From positions 1 through 47,903 of the forward strand of contig JANQGV010000101.1 in assembly GCA_028282925.1 (NCBI GenBank): a DNA stretch of 47,903 bases. Reading direction: 5' to 3'. Made by a program: the position numbers and the translations under genes. Within the stretch, counting starts at the first letter, position 1, and the number at the start of each line of letters is the position of its first letter. This stretch comes from Thermodesulfobacteriota bacterium. GTDB taxonomy: Bacteria; Desulfobacterota; WTBG01; CAIYCZ01; CAIRTM01. Under the pieces are notes generated by a model, which saw only the letters and a program-made list of their open reading frames with translations, ran no database searches and had not been told where the DNA came from. Shown piece after piece: positions 17,510-25,419 of the stretch.

Positions 17510-18913
17510 ATGGGTGGTTTTTTTGGCACGGTATCAAAACAGGATTGCGTACCGAACCTTTTTTACGGCACAGATTATCATTCGCACCTGGGCACCAGGC
17601 GGGGCGGCCTGGCAACGCTTGATAATGGAAGTTTTATCAGATACATACACGACATTACCAACACGCAATTCAGAAGCAAATTTGAAAACGACATTGAAAA
17701 AATATCAGGCTGCACCGGAATCGGCGTTATCAGCGACTATGAAGACCAGCCCCTTATTATCGGCTCGCATCTGGGTCGCTACGCCATTGTAACCGTTGGC
17801 GTAATAAAAAATGTGGACGAAATTGCCCAAAAAGCCTTCGGCAAGCGGGGGGGCATTCACTTTTCTGAAATGAGCGGCAACGAGATCAACCCCACCGAAC
17901 TGATCGCGACCCTGATCAATGAAGAAGAGAACTTTGTGAACGGCATCAAAAACGCCCAGGAAAGCATCGAAGGCTCCTGCTCCATCCTCCTCCTGACAGA
18001 AGAAGGCATTTACGCTGCCCGTGACAAGCTCGGCAGAACCCCGGTCATTATCGGCAAAGGCGACAACGGGTATGCTGCAACCATGGAATCATGCGCCCTG
18101 CCCAACCTCGGCTACACCCATGTAAAAGATCTGGGCCCGGGCGAAATAGTTCTTCTGACCCCTGAAGGCGTCGAGCAGAAAAACCCTCCGGGTGAGCAGA
18201 TGCAGATTTGCAGCTTCCTCTGGATATACTACGGGTATCCGGCATCAAGCTATGAGGGCATCAATGTGGAGGCTTCCCGCTACCGGTGCGGTGCGGCCCT
18301 GGCCGATAACGACGATGTAGAACTTGACTGCGTAGCCGGCATCCCCGATTCCGGAACCGCCCATGCCCTGGGGTATGCCGCCCGGGCAAATGTGACCTAT
18401 TGCCGCCCGTTTGTAAAATACACCCCCACCTGGCCCCGCAGCTTTATGCCGCAACAGCAGAACATCCGCGATCTTGTGGCGAAGATGAAGCTGATCCCGA
18501 TCAAGGAACTGACCGAAGGCAAACGGATACTTTTCTGCGACGACTCAATTGTGCGCGGCACCCAGATGAAAGACACCCTGCAGCGCATTTACGATTACGG
18601 CGCCCGGGAAATTCATATGCGCCCGGCCTGCCCGCCGCTGGTTTTCGGGTGTAAGTTTCTCAATTTCTCCCGCTCGCGCTCCGAGCTCGACCTGGCGGCC
18701 CGCAAAGCGATCAGCGAACTGGAAGGCCAGAAGGAAGCTCCCCTGGAAGAATATTCCGACGACAGCACGGAAAAATTCAACGCCATGGTAAACAGGATCG
18801 GCCAGAAAATGGGGGTAACAACACTAAAGTATCAAAAGCTCGATCATATGGTCGACGCCATAGGAATGCCCAGGGACAAAGTGTGCACCTACTGCTGGAA
18901 CGGTAAAGAGTAG
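17510..18913 (+). CDS. Amidophosphoribosyltransferase-like protein, N-terminal Cys missing
   Basis: 467 residues in two domains: an Ntn-hydrolase glutaminase domain (about 1-230) and a phosphoribosyltransferase domain. The PRPP-binding loop RILFCDDSIVRGTQ and IPDSGTAHALGYA match PurF. The four Cys that bind the Fe-S cluster in the B. subtilis-type enzyme have counterparts in QICSFLWIYYG, PLVFGCKFL and CTYCWNGKE. The N-terminus reads MGGFFGTVSKQDC where PurF has (M)CGIFGI, so the catalytic Cys1 is Gly. HLGTRRGG resembles the glutamine-site loop. It is probably an ammonia-dependent or regulatory PurF paralogue. ATG has AGGA upstream, and the gene stands alone before a terminator. Confidence 0.85.
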   Translation: MGGFFGTVSKQDCVPNLFYGTDYHSHLGTRRGGLATLDNGSFIRYIHDITNTQFRSKFENDIEKISGCTGIGVISDYEDQPLIIGSHLGRYAIVTVGVIKNVDEIAQKAFGKRGGIHFSEMSGNEINPTELIATLINEEENFVNGIKNAQESIEGSCSILLLTEEGIYAARDKLGRTPVIIGKGDNGYAATMESCALPNLGYTHVKDLGPGEIVLLTPEGVEQKNPPGEQMQICSFLWIYYGYPASSYEGINVEASRYRCGAALADNDDVELDCVAGIPDSGTAHALGYAARANVTYCRPFVKYTPTWPRSFMPQQQNIRDLVAKMKLIPIKELTEGKRILFCDDSIVRGTQMKDTLQRIYDYGAREIHMRPACPPLVFGCKFLNFSRSRSELDLAARKAISELEGQKEAPLEEYSDDSTEKFNAMVNRIGQKMGVTTLKYQKLDHMVDAIGMPRDKVCTYCWNGKE

Positions 18914-18943
18914 GTACCTTCCGGTTTACAGAAACAGTACAGA

Positions 18944-18978
18944 AAAGGCCGACACCCTTTGCAGGTGCCGGCCTTTTT
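18944..18978 (+). terminator. Intrinsic terminator after the PurF-like gene
   Basis: AGGCCGACACC pairs with GGTGCCGGCCT around a 7-base loop and is followed by TTTTTATTT. It lies 30 bp after the stop codon. An A-run on the other side may also help end minus-strand transcription. Confidence 0.85.
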
Positions 18979-19032
18979 ATTTCTGCTTTTTGATCGGATG
19001 AACGCCGGCTGAAGTGCAGGCGCCTTACTTTT

Positions 19033-20301
19033 TTATTTTACGGGTTCCAGCGTTATTTCCATATCGATTTGCTTCATCTCCCCGCTGCCGAGGGTCAGTG
19101 GCTCGGCATCGAGGCCCCAATAGTAGTCACCCTCTTTGGGTATCGGCATCGCCGTGGGCTCCATAATAAGAGCAACGTAGAGATGGTACTCGCCATTCAG
19201 ACACTTTTCGCGGTAGTACGTACAGCCGGGAACACTCATCTGATAAGGCTTGTCGCTATCGATCTCAGGATATTCCACCTGGTTATAGTCGGTACCGCCG
19301 TCCGGCGGGCCCATGGGCGGAAAGTTTTCAACCGCGTACAGAAACGCCACCAACTGATACGGCGGATGGGAAAGCTTCTCGGGAACTTTTATGGTGAGGT
19401 TTACCGTGTCGCACTGCTCGGAAACATCTGTAATAGGCGGCGACGGCTCAAACCCGGTACACTCGCAGGGACCCCAGCAGGAGCCGTTATCGCCGCACAC
19501 CCGGGCGCCCTTTTTGCCGTCATCACACTCACACGGCTGCGTATCTCCCGGCGTACACGTTTCGGCGGTATCATCGTCACAGCTCACCGGCACAGAGGGC
19601 GCATCCCGCACGCAGCGCACATCTCCGTAGCTGTTCACATGGTTATAGCCCACCACGCCGCTGTCGAATGCCACAAAGGCTATCCAGTGTTCGGGGTCGT
19701 CGGCGGCCCCGTCCGTGGCCCAGTACTCAAGGGGATGCTGCAGCGCATAAGGGTCCTGCTTGTCGCAGGTGCCGCTCAGCTCTGCCGGCCAGTAGCAGCC
19801 GCCAGGGGCGGGTCCTCCCCATTCCTCTCCGCCCATACAGCGCTCATCACCGTTATATTCCGTGCCGGTTCCTTCGGTTATGGGACAGTCTCCTCCGGTT
19901 TCAGTAGACGGACTACCCCGAATCAGGGTCCGGAGTTCATCGATGTCGGGAAGCCGCCAGTCGTCATACCCGCCAAGCTCCAGCTCTTGGCAGTACCGGA
20001 CCGCATCCTGCGATACAACGCCGATATCCTCATAGTCGTAGGCGTCTTTTTGCGGGGTCTGCCAGCACAGTCCGGTGTTGTTGTCACACCACACGCTGTA
20101 CTCCGTGCATTCACAGGCCTCCCACCCGCTGCCGTTATCGCTGCAGGACTGAAGGCCAACTGAACCATCGGAGCAATAGCACAACTGGTTTTGCCACGGG
20201 CTGCATGAATCGCCTTCATGCTTGCAGCCGAGCCAAAACCAGCAACAGATACCGACAGCAATTACAGCAATAGATAGAAACCGCCCACACGCTTTTTTCA
20301 T
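19033..20301 (-). CDS. DUF1566 lipoprotein with Cys-rich repeats
   Basis: About 422 residues from the ATG at 20301, which is placed by AAGGAGGGG just upstream. The N-terminus is a lipoprotein signal ending in WFWLGC. The mature part has a short Cys repeat (PWQNQLCYCSDGSVGLQSC), then a DUF1566/Lcl domain (YCQELELGGYDDWRLPDIDE and YWATDGAADDPEHWIAF), then a second Cys repeat (CTPGDTQPCECDDGKKGARV) and a C-terminal beta-rich region. Similar Cys modules occur in surface lipoproteins of myxobacteria and Desulfobacterota. The function is unknown. It is divergent from the Tat-exported gene, sharing a 190-bp intergenic region. Confidence 0.8.
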   Translation of the reverse strand: MKKACGRFLSIAVIAVGICCWFWLGCKHEGDSCSPWQNQLCYCSDGSVGLQSCSDNGSGWEACECTEYSVWCDNNTGLCWQTPQKDAYDYEDIGVVSQDAVRYCQELELGGYDDWRLPDIDELRTLIRGSPSTETGGDCPITEGTGTEYNGDERCMGGEEWGGPAPGGCYWPAELSGTCDKQDPYALQHPLEYWATDGAADDPEHWIAFVAFDSGVVGYNHVNSYGDVRCVRDAPSVPVSCDDDTAETCTPGDTQPCECDDGKKGARVCGDNGSCWGPCECTGFEPSPPITDVSEQCDTVNLTIKVPEKLSHPPYQLVAFLYAVENFPPMGPPDGGTDYNQVEYPEIDSDKPYQMSVPGCTYYREKCLNGEYHLYVALIMEPTAMPIPKEGDYYWGLDAEPLTLGSGEMKQIDMEITLEPVK

Positions 20302-20380
20302 CATCCCCTCCTTCATCGGTGCAACTACCCGCACCGGATTATTAAACCACACCCTGTAATCAATTTCATAATTTACGATA

Positions 20381-20409
20381 TTGACTATATATTACGAATA
20401 TAGTATACT
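20381..20409 (+). promoter_or_regulatory. Strong candidate sigma-70 promoter
   Basis: TTGACT (20381-20386), a 17-base spacer, and TATACT (20404-20409). It lies in a very AT-rich stretch with overlapping inverted repeats (TACGATA near 20374 and TATCGTA near 20421), about 85 bases upstream of the Tat-protein start. The palindromic surroundings could hold an operator shared with the divergent lipoprotein gene. Confidence 0.6.
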
Positions 20410-20492
20410 TTATAATATATCGTATGTCAAGCGGGGTGTACAAACAAACTCTGACACCCCTCAACACCTTTTCCACAAAAGGAGATACTACA

Positions 20493-21299
20493 TTGAAACG
20501 ACGTGATTTTATCAAGACGGTTGGTTTGGGATGTCTTGGGTGCTGTTGCAGGCCTTTGTCATTGTCGGCGCAGGAACCCCCACCGCACCCAGGAACGCGC
20601 AGTCAGGGTCCCACATGGCTGCCGAGCTCAAACGGAAAAACCTACGACAGCGCTGTTTTGATGAACCGCTACGACGGCCTGCTGGAGTCGAAACGAGCGC
20701 TCTACGTAACCGTATTCGGCGAATCGGAAATCGACGGGATCATGCAGGAAATGCGCGACTCCTTTGAATCAATCATACCGGACATCCCCTATATCGGGCG
20801 CCGGAACTACCACCTTCAATACCTGGTTCCCAACGCCGAAGACATTGCCGAATATCTCGTGGCCGACAAGTACGGCATGACGGCTGCGTCTTTCGGAAAG
20901 CTGCGCTGGGAGCATACCTATGAAGAGATCATGACCATGCCGGAAGACCTCAGATCCAATATCGGCCGGTCGACCTTCGGGCTGCTGTCTTTGCTTAAAA
21001 TGCGCTGGGTGGCCTACCGCTCACAGAACAGTCCGCATGAAGATGATTCCGTCTGCTATTTCCTGCCTGCCGACGGTGATGCGTATGACTGGGGCATGGA
21101 TTACACCCAGTGCTGCACAAACATCCTGGCCCAGCAGTATGATGCCGCGGATTTGATGACCAATCTGATCTGCAACTATGACTACATCCCCGGCGAAGCA
21201 TTCAACATCGGTTATTTCCGGACCCAGACCGTGGCCGAAGGTGCCGACACATGCGATCTGCGCTGGAAATGGGGCAAAGAGGTTACAATCCCCGAGTAG
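20493..21299 (+). CDS. Tat-exported protein of the ATC hydrolase family
   Basis: About 268 residues from a TTG at 20493 with GGAGA upstream. An in-frame ATG at 20424 would place the signal internally. The N-terminus KRRDFIKTVGLGCLGCCC is a twin-arginine signal, and the cysteines after the hydrophobic core could serve as a lipobox. The C-terminal half, with DYTQCCTNILAQQYDAADL, LICNYDYIPGEAFNIGYFRT and GADTCDLRWKW, resembles L-2-amino-thiazoline-4-carboxylate hydrolase family proteins, whose members share a Cys, a central Asp/Tyr pattern and a final CDFR. The export signal is unusual for that family. The substrate is unknown and the family assignment is from memory of motifs. Confidence 0.65.
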   Translation: MKRRDFIKTVGLGCLGCCCRPLSLSAQEPPPHPGTRSQGPTWLPSSNGKTYDSAVLMNRYDGLLESKRALYVTVFGESEIDGIMQEMRDSFESIIPDIPYIGRRNYHLQYLVPNAEDIAEYLVADKYGMTAASFGKLRWEHTYEEIMTMPEDLRSNIGRSTFGLLSLLKMRWVAYRSQNSPHEDDSVCYFLPADGDAYDWGMDYTQCCTNILAQQYDAADLMTNLICNYDYIPGEAFNIGYFRTQTVAEGADTCDLRWKWGKEVTIPE

Positions 21300-21358
21300 C
21301 GCGTGCGGCTGTATCAGGGTTTAAGGCCGGGCAGGGCAACGCCTTACCGTTATTTAGC

Positions 21359-21385
21359 TTGACACAAAAGGGCTTACGGTATACT
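21359..21385 (+). promoter_or_regulatory. Candidate promoter of the RRM gene leader
   Basis: TTGACA at 21359-21364 and TATACT at 21380-21385, both near consensus, with a short 15-base spacer. Transcription would begin near 21392 and run through the hairpin at 21453-21482 before reaching the RRM gene at 21562. Confidence 0.45.
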
Positions 21386-21452
21386 GTCAAGAATATAACC
21401 GAAGAGCATACCTCTTAGCTTAGAAACCCAGAGATGTATTGCACAATCAAAC

Positions 21453-21482
21453 CCTTGGACTTTCTAGAGTCTAAGGTTTTTT
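21453..21482 (+). terminator. Leader terminator before the RRM gene
   Basis: CCTTGGACTT pairs with GAGTCTAAGG (two G-U wobbles) around a 4-base loop, followed directly by six T. It lies about 80 bases upstream of the RRM start and about 90 bases after the predicted transcription start. It would give either a small RNA of about 90 nt or an attenuated leader. Confidence 0.6.
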
Positions 21483-21561
21483 CATTGTATTCTTTCATAC
21501 ACGTGCGTGCGTATCTGCTCGAATGTACAGCCGGAAACCCGCAGCCACAGGAGGAAAGTAC

Positions 21562-21855
21562 ATGTCCAACAAACTATATGTCGGCAACCTGTCTGATGAT
21601 ACTACCGAAGATGATCTTCTGTATAACTTCGGCGATCTGGGCAAATGTCTTTCGGCAACAATCATTAAAGATAAGCACACCGGCAAATCAAAAGGCTATG
21701 CATTTGTTGAAATGTCCACCGAAGCGGAAGCCCGCGATGTAATCAGGATATGCAAAGGGGTCGAGCTTGACGGCAACAAACTCATTGTCAGCGAAGCAAA
21801 ACCTCAAAAAGACGGCCGCTCTTCCGGCACACCCGGAAAACGCAAACGAAAGTAA
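21562..21855 (+). CDS. RRM-type RNA-binding protein
   Basis: 97 residues from the ATG at 21562, preceded by AGGAGGAAAG. An upstream in-frame ATG at 21523 lacks a ribosome site. It is a single RNA recognition motif with RNP2 as LYVGNL (residues 5-10) and RNP1 as KGYAFVEM (about 45-52), followed by a basic tail ending GKRKRK. Small stand-alone RRM proteins of this kind occur in cyanobacteria and many Desulfobacterota and are often cold- or stress-induced. It is cytoplasmic and its targets are unknown. The leader terminator upstream suggests attenuation, perhaps by the protein itself. Confidence 0.92.
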   Translation: MSNKLYVGNLSDDTTEDDLLYNFGDLGKCLSATIIKDKHTGKSKGYAFVEMSTEAEARDVIRICKGVELDGNKLIVSEAKPQKDGRSSGTPGKRKRK

Positions 21856-22258
21856 CCCTCCCCGTTATCGACACCTTGGGGCTGCTGCCCGCAGCAGGCA
21901 CCCCTTTTCAAAAAAGCAGTTCCTCCCTTTTTTTCATCTTAGACAACCTGCAAGACAGGATAGACCCTCTCCGGAACGCACACATCGACATGCACCCAAC
22001 GCAATTGTTGCAGCAACCGCACAAGGCTTTCCCTGGGAGTTTATCGGATTATCTTCGTAAGGGGAGGCCGTTGGAGAATGTTCAGACACAAGGCGCGCGA
22101 TACCCTTTGGCGGCACAACGACAAAGGGTGAGCGCAACGCAGGAGCCGGACGTTAGCCGGTAGCCTCCTCTGTTTAGAGGTTGACCCGCACGACAAATCT
22201 TTCTATACTGTGCCGGGGTGGTACACATGATACTGTAACATAAGGACACACTGAACCA
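21856..22258 (+). other. Gap between RRM and rhomboid genes
   Basis: The first 60 bases hold a hairpin (CTGCTG-CCCG-CAGCAG inside GGGG/CCCC) followed by CCCCTTTT, a plausible terminator of the RRM gene. A palindromic element at 22061-22170 follows. No credible gene is present. The rhomboid ATG at 22259 has only a weak upstream site (AAGGACAC). Confidence 0.5.
22061..22170. repeat. Palindromic element related in design to the nuo-gap repeats
   Basis: Starts GGGGAGGC and ends GCCTCCTC, with an inner stem ACCCTTTG opposite CAAAGGGT and the block CACAAGGCGCGCGATA. It shares the layout of the 121-bp elements (paired ends, CAAGGCG near the left arm, a central stem, GCGCAACGCAG near the right arm) but little further sequence. 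It may be a divergent family member or an independent palindrome. Confidence 0.4.
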
Positions 22259-23719
22259 ATGGTTATTATTCCGCTGACAGGAAAACCAAGCTGGAAAAAC
22301 CCTCCCATTATCACCATAGCCCTGATTGTCATCAACTGCTGTGTCTACTTTCTGCTGCAAACCGACCAGGATGAAAGATATATGCAGGCCATGGATTACT
22401 ACTTTAATTCGGGCCTGGCACAGATTGAAATACCACTGTATGAGACATATCTGCAGCAGCAGAACAGAACGCCCAAAGCAGGCGCCTATTCCGAAAACAT
22501 GGACGGCGAAACCGCCTACCTCTGGCATCAGGAACTTGCGTACGATTACAGCTTTCAACAGGAATTGCAGGCCCGACGAGTGGTCACGCCGGAGGATGAA
22601 CACTTTGCCCGGTGGGAGCAACTGCGGACACAGTATGAAGAGAAATTTTCCAGCGTTATACTGATCCGCTACGGATTCAGACCCGCCTACCACCGCCCGG
22701 TGACCTTCATCACCTCGATGTTCATGCACGGCAGTGTCATGCATCTTGTCGGCAACATGTTTTTCCTCTGGATTGTCGGGTGTGCCTTGGAGCTTGGTTG
22801 CGGACGCCTGCAATACGTTTTCGGCTATATTCTTTCGGGGCTGGGCGCAATGTGTTTTTTCTGGCTGACGTACAGCGACAGCCTCGTGCCCTGCATCGGC
22901 GCATCCGGCGCCATTGCAGGTCTCATGGGGGCCTATTCCGTGCTGTACGGCCGGACCCGGGTCTCCTTTTTCCTTTCCCTGGGGTTCTATTTCAACACAT
23001 ACCGGCTGCCCGGCATTCTTCTGCTTCCGGCCTGGGTGGGCAATGAACTTGCCATGCTTTTTTTCGGGGGCGAGAGCAGCACGGCCTACATGGCCCACGT
23101 GGGCGGGCTTGTCTGCGGCGGGGGCTTGGGGTTTCTACGGCTCTGCTGTACCGGCACGCAGGACCGGGATGCCTTCTCCGAAGAGCCAGAAGATGAGATC
23201 ACCCCCCTGTTCGACAAAGCCATGGCGCATATCGGACGCCTTGAGTTGCCGAAGGCCCGACTCCTGCTCATGCAGATCATTGCAAAAGACCCCGACAACC
23301 TCAAAGCAATGCAACAGCTTGTAACCATCGATAAACACGAACCCGAGCACAATAACTTCCATGAATCAGCAAGCAGGCTGCTGCACTACCATGTAAAAAA
23401 CCCCAGAACTCCCAAAACGGCCTATGATCTCTATAAAGAGTATACCGCCGCAACAAAGCAACCCCGGCTGTCGGGAGAGCTGTACATAGGCCTGTGCCGG
23501 CTTTTCATCCGCATCGATCAGCTCGATGAGAGCGCACGCATTATCAATGCCTTGCTGAAGTTGAAACCGGACATCCCCGGGCTTCCCGCCTGTTTGCTCG
23601 GGCTGTCCCAGGCGTACCGGCAAAAGGGGCGGCACAAACAGGGGGAAAGCTGCGGTACGGTATTGCTGTCCCTGTTCCCCGAGTCTTCCGAAGCCCGGAT
23701 ACTGCGGCAGGATCTCTGA
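22259..23719 (+). CDS. Rhomboid family intramembrane protease with TPR-like tail
   Basis: 486 residues. After an N-terminal helix and an extramembrane segment (about 40-145), the rhomboid core shows HGSVMHLVGNMFFLWIVG, the catalytic Ser in IGASGAIAGLMGAY and the catalytic His in YMAHVGGLVCGG. The C-terminal 180 residues are helical, TPR-like (ELPKARLLLMQIIAKDPDN and DQLDESARIINALLKLKPD), and probably cytoplasmic. Rhomboids cleave membrane-spanning substrates within the bilayer, and the tail may recruit partners. It converges on the next gene with only 4 bp between stops. Confidence 0.9.
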   Translation: MVIIPLTGKPSWKNPPIITIALIVINCCVYFLLQTDQDERYMQAMDYYFNSGLAQIEIPLYETYLQQQNRTPKAGAYSENMDGETAYLWHQELAYDYSFQQELQARRVVTPEDEHFARWEQLRTQYEEKFSSVILIRYGFRPAYHRPVTFITSMFMHGSVMHLVGNMFFLWIVGCALELGCGRLQYVFGYILSGLGAMCFFWLTYSDSLVPCIGASGAIAGLMGAYSVLYGRTRVSFFLSLGFYFNTYRLPGILLLPAWVGNELAMLFFGGESSTAYMAHVGGLVCGGGLGFLRLCCTGTQDRDAFSEEPEDEITPLFDKAMAHIGRLELPKARLLLMQIIAKDPDNLKAMQQLVTIDKHEPEHNNFHESASRLLHYHVKNPRTPKTAYDLYKEYTAATKQPRLSGELYIGLCRLFIRIDQLDESARIINALLKLKPDIPGLPACLLGLSQAYRQKGRHKQGESCGTVLLSLFPESSEARILRQDL

Positions 23720-23723
23720 ACCG

Positions 23724-25178
23724 CTAAAGACGCATATGGGCCAGATAGTGCTGCACATGCGGCACAATCTCATGGTGGGGATATTTTTTCAGCAGACCTT
23801 CCAGAATTGATTTTGCCTTGGCGGTATTCTGCAAAGCGTCATGCATAATCTGGGCGCCCTTAAAAAAGGCATCCGGCACAAGCGGGTCTCCGGAATGCAC
23901 TTTGGTAAGCATGCTGTAGGCCTGCAGCGCTTCCTGGGGTTTTCCGGCATCACTGAGCCACTGCCCGGCCTTAAAGAGCGTTTCCGGCCCGGGCCGGAAC
24001 CCGTTTCCCTGCCTGCATTCGAGAAAAAGCTCACAGGCTTTTTTCCGTTTATTGTCTTTGACCAGGATATCCATGTAGTGGGCGGCATGTTCCGACAGTT
24101 CATCGTCTCTCTTGGTCATCTTCAGCAGTTTGTAGTACCGCTCTGCCAGAGCCGGATCGGTCATATGGATAAGATCGACCTTCCGTTGTATAAAGGTAAT
24201 TGCCTCTTCGAGCTTCATCTCTTTTATCAGCACGTCCACCCGGTTGATCACCTCGTCGTCTCCTTTTGGTGCAGCAGCCGGCTGCTGGGACTCCGATTCC
24301 GTAAAGTGTTCGTAATACACCGTATAGCCGATTTGCTGGTGGTACTGCAGCAGGACATATCCCATGAGGTGGTAACTGATAATGGTGTAATACTTCTGAG
24401 CCATCCCTACGATGAAAAACTGTAGAAACGAAGGCAGAAAATGCAGAACATAGTTCGATATCACGGCCGGAGCACCGCCCAGCAGGAAGAGGAAAAAATA
24501 CATTGTCAAATACCCGCTGCCGATCCGGCTGATCAGGGTTATGGACTTTGCCGGGTTCAGGGCGCTTCCCAGGTCCTCGTTAACCACCAGTAGAATAATC
24601 ATGGCAGGCAGGCAAAAAAGCGCCGCCAGCAGAAAAACAAAGCCGACAACAACATACGTTTTACTCGCCAGCACAAAATAGACGATCACGATCAGGAGAT
24701 ACAGCACGCCCTGTTTCAGCACCGGCCCGAAATGACCCATAAGGGTATCTCCGTCGGTGGGCGGCGGGGTCATATTGCCCTTTGCCGTGCGCTGCAATGC
24801 GGCAAAAGAATACTGCAATATACACAGCCATACCAGCAATGCTATCAGGCCGCCCCCGAAGGCCAGCATTAAAAAAACAAACTCCAGCAGCGTCGTAGAG
24901 ACAATCAGCACCAGGGGAATCCCCGACAGCGGGTACTTGAAAAACGCCCCCATCCTGGTCCAGAACGGTTCCACAACATTGGCCGCCCCGATCCACTCCA
25001 GGCCCTGTTTACAGGATGGGCAGTGATACTCATACACTCCCGACAATGCCAGCTTTTCCTGTTTTACCACACAGGCCGGACAGAATGTTTCACCGCATTC
25101 CGTACATTTCCAGTGGGCCGGTTGTGCGGGATGGTATTTGCAGGTTTGTTTTTTTGCAGGCATGGACATGGACCCCAT
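23724..25178 (-). CDS. Zinc-ribbon/B-box-like membrane protein with TPR tail
   Basis: About 484 residues (starts at 25178, 25169 or 25163 are possible). The N-terminus holds CKYHPAQPAHWKCTECGETF, then CPACVVKQ and HCPSCKQGLEW, a Cys/His-rich zinc site of B-box/ribbon type. Five or so membrane helices follow (about 85-290), then a helical TPR-like region (from about 320) with repeats such as EEAITFIQRKVDLIHMTDPA and AGKPQEALQAYSMLTKVHSG. The layout, zinc ribbon plus membrane plus TPR, mirrors the convergent rhomboid gene, which also joins a membrane core to a TPR tail. Function unknown. Confidence 0.65.
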   Translation of the reverse strand: MGSMSMPAKKQTCKYHPAQPAHWKCTECGETFCPACVVKQEKLALSGVYEYHCPSCKQGLEWIGAANVVEPFWTRMGAFFKYPLSGIPLVLIVSTTLLEFVFLMLAFGGGLIALLVWLCILQYSFAALQRTAKGNMTPPPTDGDTLMGHFGPVLKQGVLYLLIVIVYFVLASKTYVVVGFVFLLAALFCLPAMIILLVVNEDLGSALNPAKSITLISRIGSGYLTMYFFLFLLGGAPAVISNYVLHFLPSFLQFFIVGMAQKYYTIISYHLMGYVLLQYHQQIGYTVYYEHFTESESQQPAAAPKGDDEVINRVDVLIKEMKLEEAITFIQRKVDLIHMTDPALAERYYKLLKMTKRDDELSEHAAHYMDILVKDNKRKKACELFLECRQGNGFRPGPETLFKAGQWLSDAGKPQEALQAYSMLTKVHSGDPLVPDAFFKGAQIMHDALQNTAKAKSILEGLLKKYPHHEIVPHVQHYLAHMRL

Positions 25179-25276
25179 ACGGTATTGTGGATGTGCCCCG
25201 GATAATGTACACGTACCTTTCTCATCGAAAAAATCACCCTCCGGCTTTACTTTTTTTTACAGTACGATAAAAAACA

Positions 25277-25307
25277 AAGCGGTTTCAGCAACATACTGAA
25301 ACCGCTT
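25277..25307 (-). terminator. Intrinsic terminator of the yqeB operon
   Basis: AAGCGGTTTCAG pairs perfectly with CTGAAACCGCTT around a 7-base loop. On the minus strand it is followed by TGTTTTTT. It lies about 110 bp after the yqeB stop. Confidence 0.8.
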
Positions 25308-25419
25308 CACTTTTCAGAAACACCCGAGCCCAGTCACCCTGCTGCATCTCCCGTAAAAGATAATCAGCCATGATGCGCTGCGGCTTTTGTTGAAAGCGCT
25401 GTTTGTTGAATCAGCGCAT

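Noticed and set aside
19069-20163. 364-codon plus-strand ORF opposite the DUF1566 gene
   Set aside because: Antisense shadow. The opposite strand has a signal peptide, conserved domain and good ribosome site.
22082-23098. 338-codon minus-strand ORF opposite the rhomboid gene
   Set aside because: Antisense to a clear rhomboid core with catalytic residues. The composition is not protein-like.
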